Of a stretch of DNA of 39,114 nucleotides, positions 1-5,279 are shown piece by piece (the stretch's first letter is position 1; every line of letters starts with the position of its first letter). The DNA comes from a virus. The position numbers were made by a program, and so were the translations under genes. The stretch lies in the IMG/VR virus record IMGVR_UViG_3300043775_002032, positions 1 through 39,114 of that record; one strand, written 5' to 3'. Under the pieces are notes generated by a model. The model was not told the DNA's origin and did no database searches. It was given only the letters and a program-made list of their open reading frames with translations.

Positions 1-19
1 AAGAACCCCCCCAATACTA

Positions 20-445
20 TTAGAGATAACGAGCAATAGCGTTATATGTGCTAGTGCTAACTGTTTCCTCGTCGGTCATTTTAAGGATACGGATAGCGTT
101 TTCCATTTCCTCTTTCTGCTCACGATAGGTATGAACATGAAGTTGCTCAAACTTACGCTCAGGCTCAGCAGGGAACTGACCTTCCTTAACTGTTAGGTCA
201 AAATCTACATTAAGATTTCCTGTCCATGTGCGGAAGTTAGTTCTAAGGTTTTCTGCCTTATCAACATTAGCGATAGCAAAAGCAAACATTTCTTTTTTCC
301 AAGCGTCTAGTGAGGCTTGATACTTTGCTTCGTTTTCGTCTTGTGTTTTATAGTTAGCCTCTAACTCTACTAATCTATTTTCTAAGGCTGTAATAACCTT
401 AGATGTGGCGATTTTTACATTTATTGCTTTACCTCTTGTTGCCAT
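20..445 (-). CDS. Hypothetical 141-aa helical early protein
   Basis: I do not recognise this protein. It is soluble, with no signal peptide or membrane segment. The Lys/Glu/Ala-rich N-terminal half (residues about 10-50) and the stretch around residues 100-125 look helical. A short beta-prone section with the motif NLNVDFDLTV lies between them. It is the last gene of the minus-strand early block in this window. A 93-nt gap separates it from the 54-aa gene upstream, and no strong Shine-Dalgarno sequence precedes its ATG. Confidence 0.75.
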   Translation of the reverse strand: MATRGKAINVKIATSKVITALENRLVELEANYKTQDENEAKYQASLDAWKKEMFAFAIANVDKAENLRTNFRTWTGNLNVDFDLTVKEGQFPAEPERKFEQLHVHTYREQKEEMENAIRILKMTDEETVSTSTYNAIARYL

Positions 446-538
446 TTGGTTTGTTTCCGTTCTTGTTGGTGGGTTTGATGGGGGTATTAAGTTGAGCAGT
501 TTCTCGTCATGCTCAGGACTTTAGCCACTAGGCTAATT
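446..538 (-). other. Intergenic pair of small hairpins
   Basis: Read on the minus strand, the gap holds two adjacent inverted repeats. TTAGCC/GGCTAA has a 4-nt loop (521-536), just after the stop of the 54-aa gene. TGAGCA/TGCTCA has an 11-nt loop (493-515). There is no U-tract, so neither is a typical terminator. They may stabilise or process the transcript. A self-cleaving ribozyme core was looked for and not found. Confidence 0.3.
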
Positions 539-703
539 TTACTTTGCTGTCCAAGTTGTCCAGCGAGTTGCGCCATTAACATCTAACTTAACACGAACTG
601 TGTTTTTATCTGTTGGCACGATTTCCTTGATTACACCTGTAATCTTAGATTTTTGTGATGTGTAGGTGTCGCCTACCTTGTATGTTGCGTTTGCTACGGA
701 CAT
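539..703 (-). CDS. Hypothetical 54-aa protein, SH3/KOW-like
   Basis: A small beta-rich protein. It starts MSVANATYKVGDTYTSQ, then has ITGVIKEIVP, an alternating Val/Arg/Lys strand, and ends in TRWTTWTAK. The 'KVGD...' opening followed by short strands resembles small SH3- or KOW-like barrels common in phages, but the family cannot be named. The start is well supported by AAGGAG about 6 nt upstream of the ATG and by an extended -10 at 738-746. Function is unknown. Confidence 0.75.
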   Translation of the reverse strand: MSVANATYKVGDTYTSQKSKITGVIKEIVPTDKNTVRVKLDVNGATRWTTWTAK

Positions 704-737
704 GGTTCTCCTTCTTGTTGGTTTTACTTACTATATT

Positions 738-746
738 AGTTTAACA
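738..746 (-). promoter_or_regulatory. Extended -10 promoter, TGt-TAAACT
   Basis: Reads TGTTAAACT on the minus strand and should start RNA near 731. This gives a short leader with AAGGAG for the 54-aa gene. Confidence 0.5.
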
Positions 747-797
747 TTTTTTAGTCAAAAATACAAATTATCTCATGGATAATCTCACATTTTGAGA

Positions 798-813
798 TGT
801 GATATACCTCACA
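798..813. promoter_or_regulatory. CRP/GlxR-type palindrome TGTGA-N6-TCACA
   Basis: TGTGATATACCTCACA is a perfect match to TGTGA-N6-TCACA, including the central TA favoured by actinobacterial GlxR/CRP regulators. It lies between the promoter at 738-746 and the end of the GP88 gene, beside two CGGACAT copies (822-828 and 831-837). Confidence 0.55.
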
Positions 814-911
814 AGACAAAACGGACATTTCGGACATTAGTGTCCCATACCCGCAAATATTAAATAAAGTGATATGAAAAATACTATTAGCAATATATCC
901 AAAACTACCCC

Positions 912-1640
912 TTATTTTTTAGATGATGAGAATACTATATCGCTCTTAGAGTATACACACAAACCGCATGAAACGCAAGCCGAGCCATTGGCAGATATAA
1001 GTGGAATGGCTTTTAGATTCTCAGGACACTTTGCTGCGGGTCTATTGAATAACTCTTTCATATCTGCTTGACCTACCGCAAAATTTTGTGCAAGGTATGC
1101 AAGACGTATTCCATGATCTTTCTTAAGACTAACACCTATCTGCTTATTCTCACTATCTGTTGAATAGTATAAGGATAGATTAGGGATATCTTTAAGTATT
1201 ACCGCTGCGGACTGTACTCTAGTGTATACCCAAAACTTTATATCGCTATGATATTCTATAATTTCTTTCCATGCTTTGGTATAGGTGTCATTAAAAAAAT
1301 CACCGTCCCAGTGAATGCGAAATAGTAGTGGCGCATTTTTCTTTTCACAATCTTTTCTAAAGTCAGCAATCATTGCATATAATAAACTAAGCATAGTCTC
1401 ATGATCAGCGTCTTTTAATAATTCCCAATTGTGTAGGAGATTAGCCTTTACTGCTTTGTAAAGTTTTTCAAGTTTTCCTGCGTAGCAAACGCTCTCACAA
1501 ACACTAGTGGCATTAGGGCATGAATATGCCTTTCCAGCAGGTAATCCAAAGGTGTTAGCAATACTTGCCTTGTCGCCTTTTTTATTAACGGCATTAGCAA
1601 CCTTTCTGTCAAACGATCTTTTTAATTGTGGTGGTGTCAT
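912..1640 (-). CDS. GP88-family phage protein, Cys-rich
   Basis: A 242-aa protein resembling the actinophage 'gene product 88' (GP88) family, known mainly from mycobacteriophages and of unproven function. Family-like blocks are NTFGLPAGKAYSCP (about 29-42), the first cysteine group C41/C48/C52, a central RIHWDGDFF motif (about 108-116) with FWVYTR (136-141), and a C-terminal group C205/C222/C225/C228. Seven well-placed cysteines and the HWDGD motif could hold an Fe-S cluster; a radical-SAM-like fold is my speculation. The ATG lies 6 nt after a TGc-TAGAAT box (1647-1655), so the mRNA is probably leaderless. The family call is from memory of motif order. Confidence 0.75.
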   Translation of the reverse strand: MTPPQLKRSFDRKVANAVNKKGDKASIANTFGLPAGKAYSCPNATSVCESVCYAGKLEKLYKAVKANLLHNWELLKDADHETMLSLLYAMIADFRKDCEKKNAPLLFRIHWDGDFFNDTYTKAWKEIIEYHSDIKFWVYTRVQSAAVILKDIPNLSLYYSTDSENKQIGVSLKKDHGIRLAYLAQNFAVGQADMKELFNRPAAKCPENLKAIPLISANGSACVSCGLCVYSKSDIVFSSSKK

Positions 1641-1646
1641 ATAAAT

Positions 1647-1655
1647 ATTCTAGCA
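1647..1655 (-). promoter_or_regulatory. Extended -10, leaderless promoter for the GP88 gene
   Basis: TGCTAGAAT on the minus strand is followed by exactly 6 nt and then the ATG at 1640. Transcription should start at or next to the A of the start codon. No Shine-Dalgarno can fit. Confidence 0.65.
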
Positions 1656-1727
1656 TTTTATGGAGAAAATATCAAGTGAACGTAAAGTGCAAATGGGATA
1701 AATCGGACATTCGCCCTGGCTGCGCTT

Positions 1728-1967
1728 TTACTGCAACATCATTAAATCAAATTGGTCGTATTCGCCAACTTCAATTATTTCTCTTTCACCAAAATCATTT
1801 ACAACTTCTAAAGTATAACCATCAGGTAATGAAATTATGCTTACAATAGACACAACCTCATCGCCAATTAAAATACAATCATCAACCATTAACTGACCTG
1901 CAGTTAAGACATCAATCTTTACATAGTCCACAATCTGAATAGTATCATCATTTTCTAAGTCAATCAT
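1728..1967 (-). CDS. Hypothetical 79-aa acidic beta-rich protein
   Basis: Not a recognised family. It is strongly acidic with alternating hydrophobic strands (DCILIGDEVVSIVSII, then GYTLEVVNDFGEREIIEV) and a Phe/Met-rich tail, resembling a small SH3-like barrel. I start it at the second possible Met because GAGGAA lies 6 nt upstream of it. A Met four codons earlier would also read through. It follows the 95-aa gene by one base, as the last gene of the operon from 2635. Confidence 0.65.
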   Translation of the reverse strand: MIDLENDDTIQIVDYVKIDVLTAGQLMVDDCILIGDEVVSIVSIISLPDGYTLEVVNDFGEREIIEVGEYDQFDLMMLQ

Positions 1968-1968
1968 A

Positions 1969-2256
1969 TTATTCCTCATCTACTGGGTTAATAAACCACT
2001 CTAAGTGTGCGTGTGATACCAATGCGCTGGCGGTAGTCCAAGTGTTGCCCTTCCAACTAATTTGAAAGCCATCAACAACTGGTAGTTCTATTCTGCGAGA
2101 GTAATCCTCCTCATAGTATGCGTCAATAGCCTCAATGCAAGGTTGTACCATTACTGTTGGTATTGGTGGATAATGATTACCTTGCAAGTGATACTTTAAT
2201 TGTGTTTCTAGGTCTAGCGTTGTGTCTGCTAAACCTATTGCTGTTACTGATCCCAT
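1969..2256 (-). CDS. Hypothetical 95-aa phage protein
   Basis: A conserved-looking but unnamed phage protein. The block LETQLKYHLQGNHYPPIP (residues about 16-33) precedes a central IEAIDAYYEED helix and a C-terminal SHAHLEWFINP motif. It has no signal or membrane segment. Its ATG overlaps the stop of the 71-aa gene as TAATG, so translation is probably coupled. Function is unknown. Confidence 0.7.
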   Translation of the reverse strand: MGSVTAIGLADTTLDLETQLKYHLQGNHYPPIPTVMVQPCIEAIDAYYEEDYSRRIELPVVDGFQISWKGNTWTTASALVSHAHLEWFINPVDEE

Positions 2257-2471
2257 TATTTAATTACGACCTCTCCGTTAGTGTAGAAGGTTTTAGTATA
2301 CATCTTACCTGTCGGGTCTGACAAGTTATAGGTTGCGTATTCTTTAGCAAAGCCATAGTCTACGCATTTATCCCAAGCGTCTACTGCTGTTAGCATATCG
2401 CTAACTCGCAGGGTATTTATTAACTCTCCATCATACGAAGTAGTAAGTGAATAAGTATATTCTTTATCCAT
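2256..2471 (-). CDS. Hypothetical 71-aa protein
   Basis: A small protein with a beta-hairpin-like N terminus (YTYSLTTSYDGELINTLRV), a helix (MLTAVDAWDKCVDYG) and the C-terminal motif NLSDPTGKMYTKTFYTNG. It is the second gene of the operon from 2635, coupled to both neighbours by TAATG overlaps. The family is not recognised. Confidence 0.7.
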   Translation of the reverse strand: MDKEYTYSLTTSYDGELINTLRVSDMLTAVDAWDKCVDYGFAKEYATYNLSDPTGKMYTKTFYTNGEVVIK

Positions 2472-2635
2472 TATAGTCCTTTCAATTCCATTATTTCATC
2501 AGCAGATATAGCGTAAGGATTACACTCGCAAGCCTCACTATCAAAGTCTATACCATTTCCTGAATATAACCAACCATAGCCATAGCATAGTTCATGCTCT
2601 AGTATATCCATTACTGCTTCTTTTACTTTACCCAT
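2471..2635 (-). CDS. Hypothetical 54-aa Cys-containing protein
   Basis: First gene of a four-gene minus-strand operon. It has an N-terminal helix (KVKEAVMDILEHEL), a Tyr/Gly/Trp segment and the cysteines C17, C36 and C38 (CEC), followed by a short helix. A partial zinc site is possible but unproven. The start is supported by GAAGGAA upstream and by a TGa-TAGGAT box at 2661-2669. It ends in a TAATG overlap with the 71-aa gene. Confidence 0.7.
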   Translation of the reverse strand: MGKVKEAVMDILEHELCYGYGWLYSGNGIDFDSEACECNPYAISADEIMELKGL

Positions 2636-2660
2636 TTGTTCCTTCTTTCTTTATGTCTTT

Positions 2661-2669
2661 ATCCTATCA
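2661..2669 (-). promoter_or_regulatory. Extended -10 promoter, TGa-TAGGAT
   Basis: Predicted promoter of the 2635-to-1728 operon. RNA would begin near 2654, giving a leader of about 20 nt with GAAGGAA. Confidence 0.5.
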
Positions 2670-2720
2670 GATTAGACTGACAAAATCCAATTAGACACCA
2701 TAATTTGGGAGGATCTGGGG

Positions 2721-2736
2721 TGTGATCTTAAACACA
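2721..2736. promoter_or_regulatory. CRP-like palindrome with one mismatch
   Basis: TGTGATCTTAAACACA matches TGTGA-N6-TCACA at nine of ten positions. The identical sequence recurs at 4129-4144. Confidence 0.4.
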
Positions 2737-2781
2737 CGTAAAGGTTATGTATAGATTGCGACACGCCGTCTGCGCCTGGGT

Positions 2782-2813
2782 GCCCTCGAACATTTGTTCT
2801 AAGGGCTTTTTAT
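2782..2813 (+). terminator. Plus-strand hairpin terminator enclosing a LexA-type box
   Basis: GCCCT (2782-2786) pairs with AGGGC (2802-2806), and GAAC (2788-2791) pairs with GTTC (2796-2799) around ATTT. TTTTTATTT follows on the plus strand. The inner GAAC-N4-GTTC is the actinobacterial SOS-box core, so it could also bind host LexA. Confidence 0.5.
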
Positions 2814-3080
2814 TTATAAGTTAACGTTATATTTTGTTGAACTTTGTAAATTAGCAAATTGTTTGTGATGTTTATCTTTTCTGCTAATTTCATTATGAAT
2901 TAAACCAATCTCATCAATTCCGCAAGCCTTTTCAAATCTTGCAAAATCAAAATTTTCATTATCTGATTTAAACCACTCAGCAAATTCTTCTACTAAATCC
3001 TCATAGGTGGTTTGTGGAATTTCATCTACAAAGCCAGCCAAAATGTTTGCAGTTTTTACATAGTCTTTTCTAGTCATCAT
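2814..3080 (-). CDS. Hypothetical 88-aa protein, MTRKDY family-like
   Basis: The N-terminal MTRKDYVKTANILAG and the block NFDFARFEKACGI (about 43-55) match a small helical protein common in phages of many hosts, with no known function. The tail is Lys/His/Asn-rich. The start overlaps the stop of the 69-aa gene (TAATG). A second ATG directly follows the first, so the start is uncertain by one codon. It is the last gene of the operon from 3623. Confidence 0.75.
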   Translation of the reverse strand: MMTRKDYVKTANILAGFVDEIPQTTYEDLVEEFAEWFKSDNENFDFARFEKACGIDEIGLIHNEISRKDKHHKQFANLQSSTKYNVNL

Positions 3081-3289
3081 TATTTAACCAACTTTAAGAC
3101 AGCAAAAGAATTGTTTTTATTTAACTTTATTAACTCTTTTTCTATTGTTTCAGATAAAGCAATATAGGCTAATTCAGTTAGTCTAATTTGTTGTGTTTCT
3201 TTAGGTAAAGATAAAAGAGCCTTAGCAGTTATATCGTTTTCGTTAAAAATTTCAGTTTCTAGTGTTATGTAGTGTTTAATTGTTTTCAT
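3080..3289 (-). CDS. Hypothetical 69-aa protein
   Basis: A small mixed alpha/beta protein. It has MKTIKHYITLETEIF, an ENDITAKALLSLPKETQQIRL helix, a second amphipathic helix ending KELIKLNK, and a short terminal strand. It is joined to both neighbours by TAATG overlaps. The family is not recognised. Confidence 0.65.
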   Translation of the reverse strand: MKTIKHYITLETEIFNENDITAKALLSLPKETQQIRLTELAYIALSETIEKELIKLNKNNSFAVLKLVK

Positions 3290-3438
3290 TAGTCAGCCTC
3301 CCCGCTAGTAAATAAAGTTCCAAGAGCAAAATTTTCGCACTCGCATTTTTCTATGGAATAGTCAAGGTTATCTCCCCAAAAGAGTAACCCTACACCACCA
3401 CACTCATTACAGTCAAAACGCATTACATCATTTATCAT
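3289..3438 (-). CDS. 49-aa zinc-ribbon-like microprotein
   Basis: A small acidic protein with two cysteine pairs, C10/C13 (CNEC) and C32/C34 (CEC), split by a Gly-rich turn and LLFWGDNLDY. This is a plausible single zinc site. It has TAATG overlaps on both sides within the operon from 3623. Its exact role is unknown; similar knuckles in phages often bind nucleic acid or host polymerase. Confidence 0.65.
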   Translation of the reverse strand: MINDVMRFDCNECGGVGLLFWGDNLDYSIEKCECENFALGTLFTSGEAD

Positions 3439-3623
3439 TATGCTAACGCCTTTCCTCTAAGAGTGCCACGAATACCAAGCACATCACAAGCAACTTTTAC
3501 AGATACGCCAACAGGTAAAGTGTTAGGGTAAGTGTTTATGAAATCAGCAACTTGACCTTTAGTAGATAAGTTTATTTTTTTAGTAGCACCATTATAGGTT
3601 TCTAGATTTATAGTGTAAGTCAT
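3438..3623 (-). CDS. Hypothetical 61-aa protein
   Basis: First gene of a four-gene operon running down to 2814. The N-terminal strand MTYTINLETYNGATKKINL is followed by a helix (KGQVADFINTYPN) and a Val-rich segment with one Cys. AAGGTGG lies ahead of the ATG and a TGa-TAGAAT box lies about 34 nt upstream. The family is not recognised. Confidence 0.65.
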   Translation of the reverse strand: MTYTINLETYNGATKKINLSTKGQVADFINTYPNTLPVGVSVKVACDVLGIRGTLRGKALA

Positions 3624-3656
3624 TTCTGACCACCTTTCTTTATTGTTTGAATTGTA

Positions 3657-3665
3657 ATTCTATCA
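3657..3665 (-). promoter_or_regulatory. Extended -10 promoter, TGa-TAGAAT
   Basis: TGATAGAAT on the minus strand should start RNA near 3650, driving the operon 3623-2814. Confidence 0.55.
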
Positions 3666-3706
3666 GTTATCGCTGACATTTTCCACTTTAGGGGGGTGTG
3701 TTGGAG

Positions 3707-3722
3707 TGTGAGTTGCCTCACA
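3707..3722. promoter_or_regulatory. CRP-type palindrome TGTGA-N6-TCACA
   Basis: TGTGAGTTGCCTCACA is a perfect TGTGA-N6-TCACA palindrome. It lies about 42 bp upstream of the promoter at 3657-3665 and overlaps the stop codon of the 35-aa gene (3718-3720). Confidence 0.55.
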
Positions 3723-3825
3723 TCTCCGACTTATTAGCCTCATGGTAGGCAAGGTTTATGCCCTCACCATACTCGGACACTAGGTCATTATAGACCTCAT
3801 CTAGATAGTTAAGGTAATCAGACAT
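3718..3825 (-). CDS. 35-aa acidic microprotein
   Basis: A very short acidic, probably helical peptide (MSDYLNYLDEVYNDLVSEYG...). Its ATG overlaps the stop of the 65-aa gene as TAATG, the same coupling seen between other early genes here, which is the main support for it being real. Its last codon and stop lie in a CRP-like palindrome. Confidence 0.5.
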   Translation of the reverse strand: MSDYLNYLDEVYNDLVSEYGEGINLAYHEANKSEM

Positions 3826-4022
3826 TACTCACCAGCCTTAACCGCAATTATGCGATAGTGGTCTTTGTAAGAGTGTGGCGTTCTAACCAAAACTCTATAC
3901 GCTTGTTTATCTGAGCCAAACCAATGGTCGGTTTTTTCACCGTTAATAATTTCTCCATTAAGAGAATTAGATCGATATTGTTTACCTTGTAAAAGGTTTT
4001 CTATTGTGTATAAGTTAGCCAT
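3825..4022 (-). CDS. Hypothetical 65-aa protein
   Basis: A basic, beta-rich small protein beginning MANLYTIENLLQGKQYRS, with HWFGSDKQAYRVLVRT in the middle and YRIIAVKAGE at the end. It is consistent with a small OB- or SH3-like domain, but the family is not named. AAGGAAG lies upstream of the ATG, with a TGg-TAAACT promoter at 4060-4068. The 35-aa gene is coupled downstream. Confidence 0.7.
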   Translation of the reverse strand: MANLYTIENLLQGKQYRSNSLNGEIINGEKTDHWFGSDKQAYRVLVRTPHSYKDHYRIIAVKAGE

Positions 4023-4059
4023 AATTAGCCACTTCCTTTCGTTATTTTCTTACTAGGTA

Positions 4060-4068
4060 AGTTTACCA
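4060..4068 (-). promoter_or_regulatory. Extended -10 promoter, TGg-TAAACT
   Basis: TGGTAAACT on the minus strand gives an RNA start near 4053, ahead of the two-gene operon 4022-3718. Confidence 0.45.
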
Positions 4069-4153
4069 AAAAAATCCCAAGAAAGCAAATCGCCACGCCG
4101 TAAATCTCAGAATATGGACAAAATTTTGTGTGATCTTAAACACATCTCGTAAG

Positions 4154-4162
4154 TTATCCACA
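4154..4162 (+). promoter_or_regulatory. DnaA-box-like 9-mer TTATCCACA
   Basis: Exact match to the bacterial DnaA-box consensus, inside intergenic cassette B. Two more exact copies lie in the control region at 4979-4987 and 5021-5029. Confidence 0.4.
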
Positions 4163-4196
4163 GGCTGTGGACGACACGCCATGGGAGCCTGGGTTT

Positions 4197-4214
4197 TTAG
4201 AACGTTTGTTCTAA
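4197..4214. terminator. Hairpin with LexA-type GAAC-N4-GTTC core
   Basis: TTAGAAC/GTTCTAA forms a perfect 7-bp stem around GTTT, with T-rich sequence on both sides on the plus strand. It overlaps the 3' end of the 44-aa gene. It could end transcription, bind host LexA, or both. Confidence 0.4.
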
Positions 4215-4331
4215 TTTATTTTTATGTTTTATTTTTCTAGAATATTTTTTTTTATTTGGAATTGGAGTTGCCGCATTACTACGGCGCAACTCTTGAATTC
4301 TAATTACTTTATTTTTTATTTTGTTAAACAT
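4197..4331 (-). CDS. 44-aa basic protein, RRSNAATP motif
   Basis: A very basic peptide whose core ELRRSNAATPIPNKKKYSRK resembles a widespread small phage/plasmid protein with the pattern 'RRSNAA.P..KKKY.RK'. Function is unknown; RNA or DNA binding is plausible from its charge. It starts one base after the stop of the 33-aa gene, and its last codons lie in the GAAC-N4-GTTC hairpin. A strong inverted repeat in the DNA (about 4259-4300) lies within the coding region. Confidence 0.65.
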   Translation of the reverse strand: MFNKIKNKVIRIQELRRSNAATPIPNKKKYSRKIKHKNKLEQTF

Positions 4332-4332
4332 T

Positions 4333-4434
4333 TTACTCCCAACAATTAGAGCAAGTGATTATATCTTGCTCATCAAATAAATCGCTAGAGATTTTATTAT
4401 CGCATAAGCGACAATTAAGTGTTATGATATTCAT
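4333..4434 (-). CDS. 33-aa zinc-ribbon microprotein
   Basis: Two CxxC pairs (C8/C11, CRLC; C28/C31, CSNC) flank a 16-residue acidic linker, the layout of a minimal zinc ribbon. It overlaps the gene upstream by TAATG. It is fourth in an operon of five tiny genes from 4849, four of which are Cys-rich. Confidence 0.65.
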   Translation of the reverse strand: MNIITLNCRLCDNKISSDLFDEQDIITCSNCWE

Positions 4435-4541
4435 TAAGACACCTTCCAATTCTTAGCGATACAATTATCGCAAATAGCAGGGATAGAAACTTTAGATACC
4501 ATAGCGGTATCATTACATGATATACATTTTTTAGTTATCAT
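4434..4541 (-). CDS. 35-aa zinc-ribbon microprotein
   Basis: Cysteine pairs C6/C9 (CISC) and C24/C27 (CDNC), 14 residues apart, form a minimal zinc ribbon with a basic N terminus (MITKK). AAGGAG lies at good spacing ahead of the ATG. It overlaps the 33-aa gene by TAATG. Confidence 0.7.
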   Translation of the reverse strand: MITKKCISCNDTAMVSKVSIPAICDNCIAKNWKVS

Positions 4542-4545
4542 TTAT

Positions 4546-4674
4546 TTATCTCCTTCCGTAGATATTATCAAATTTAGATATTGGCATCAAGCCTTTATAT
4601 TCATTACATGAGAAACAAAATTTTGCTTCACTAGATGAAACACTTTCACAAAAACAGCAAATAAGTTTTTCCAT
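4546..4674 (-). CDS. 42-aa zinc-ribbon microprotein
   Basis: Cysteines C6, C7 and C9 (CCFC) and C20/C23 (CFSC) outline a treble-clef or ribbon-like zinc site. A hydrophobic tail ends KFDNIYGRR. The ATG is 2 nt from the stop of the 57-aa gene. The AAGGAG of the next gene lies within its last codons. Confidence 0.65.
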   Translation of the reverse strand: MEKLICCFCESVSSSEAKFCFSCNEYKGLMPISKFDNIYGRR

Positions 4675-4675
4675 A

Positions 4676-4849
4676 TTACTTACCTACCTTCCATGAAGTC
4701 CAATAAGACATGAAGTCATTATCCTCACGATAGTGAGAAGTTATATTCTGCTCACAATTCTCGCAGAAGGTAAATCTTTCGTCATTGACGATAGAGATAG
4801 CATTTTTATTAGGTGTATGCTTACACACTTTATTTAGTAGTGAATTCAT
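4676..4849 (-). CDS. 57-aa zinc-finger-like protein
   Basis: First gene of the 4849-4197 operon. Potential zinc ligands are C9 and H11 (CKH) with C29 and C32 (CENC). The C terminus YWTSWKVGK recalls small phage proteins with a 'CENC...WTSWKV' pattern. GAAAGGAA precedes the ATG and a TGt-TAGAAT promoter lies at 4903-4911. Confidence 0.7.
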   Translation of the reverse strand: MNSLLNKVCKHTPNKNAISIVNDERFTFCENCEQNITSHYREDNDFMSYWTSWKVGK

Positions 4850-4902
4850 TTTGAATTCCTTTCGTTAAGAGATTTACTTATTGTTCAATCTTTATACTTA
4901 GT

Positions 4903-4911
4903 ATTCTAACA
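4903..4911 (-). promoter_or_regulatory. Extended -10 promoter, TGt-TAGAAT
   Basis: TGTTAGAAT on the minus strand starts the zinc-ribbon operon, with RNA beginning near 4896 and a leader of about 47 nt. It forms the leftward edge of the divergent control region. Confidence 0.6.
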
Positions 4912-4964
4912 GACACCACTGACATTTACTGACCAGTAGGTAGGACAAAACGGACATTGTGTCT

Positions 4965-5030
4965 TGTGATGTAGGTCATGTGGATAACTTGAGCGTGAAA
5001 TGGTAGTGTGATCTACGTCATGTGGATAAC
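4965..5030. repeat. Two 24-bp direct repeats joining CRP-like and DnaA-like sites
   Basis: The units start at 4965 and 5007 and differ at only two of 24 positions. Each runs TGTGA-N6-TCATG into TGTGGATAAC, so a CRP-like half-palindrome overlaps an exact DnaA box. The 42-bp spacing is about four helical turns. Confidence 0.5.
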
Positions 5031-5136
5031 GGATCACGAGGTCGGGCGTGTCGAAACCCTGGGCTATGTCCGATATGTCCGATTTTGATGTGGTATAAAT
5101 CACTAATTACAAGCATGTTATTCACGGCGTGTCGTG

Positions 5137-5165
5137 TTGACTTTTTGACTTTTATCTGATAGTAT
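5137..5165 (+). promoter_or_regulatory. Sigma-70-type promoter TTGACT-N17-TAGTAT
   Basis: A -35 box TTGACT (5137-5142), a 17-nt spacer and a -10 box TAGTAT (5160-5165) preceded by TGA. It is one of the few promoters here with a clear -35 element. It would drive the rightward genes from 5322. Confidence 0.5.
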
Positions 5166-5196
5166 TCTACTATAAATAAATATAGAAAACAAGGCT

Positions 5197-5246
5197 TGAG
5201 CCTAGCAAATAAGTGTGATACAAATCACAATGAGCCTAGCAAATAA
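5197..5246 (+). repeat. 16-bp direct repeats flanking a CRP-type palindrome
   Basis: TGAGCCTAGCAAATAA occurs perfectly at 5197-5212 and 5231-5246. The perfect palindrome TGTGATACAAATCACA (5214-5229) lies exactly between them. The block is downstream of the promoter at 5137-5165 and upstream of the extended -10 at 5271-5279, so it is placed to control both. Confidence 0.65.
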
Positions 5247-5270
5247 AGCCCTCAAATTGTCAGACCCCCC

Positions 5271-5279
5271 TGCTAGAAT
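5271..5279 (+). promoter_or_regulatory. Extended -10 promoter, TGc-TAGAAT
   Basis: TGCTAGAAT would start RNA near 5286, about 36 nt ahead of the 51-aa gene. No -35 lies at proper spacing. Confidence 0.5.

Larger units (their letters stand above)
2720..2813 (+). repeat. Intergenic cassette copy A, possible ncRNA or operator
   Basis: Shares an ordered set of elements with copy B (4128-4225). First is an identical 17-mer containing TGTGATCTTAAACACA. Next are a GTTAT segment, CGACACGCC (2759-2767) and GCCTGGGT. Last is a GAAC-N4-GTTC palindrome inside a hairpin followed by a T-tract on the plus strand. A CTGACA-N16-CATAAT promoter-like pair lies upstream (about 2677-2704). A plus-strand RNA of roughly 100 nt is possible. 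A compound operator serving the minus-strand genes is the alternative. Confidence 0.4.
4128..4225 (+). repeat. Intergenic cassette copy B, possible ncRNA or operator
   Basis: Second copy of the ordered elements in copy A (2720-2813). It carries the same CRP-like 17-mer (4128-4144), a perfect DnaA box TTATCCACA (4154-4162), CGACACGCC (4172-4180), GCCTGGGT and the GAAC-N4-GTTC palindrome (4200-4211). The core hairpin is followed by a T-rich run on the plus strand. The spacers have diverged while the elements are kept, which suggests selection on the elements. Confidence 0.4.

Noticed and set aside
446-538. Hammerhead-like CTGA...GAAAC on the minus strand
   Set aside because: The conserved CUGANGA core is broken and the three helices cannot be formed.
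4906-5103. Open frame of 65 codons on the minus strand in the control region
   Set aside because: It covers the repeated operators and DnaA-like boxes, has no ribosome site or promoter at its start, and its composition follows the repeats. It is most likely chance.
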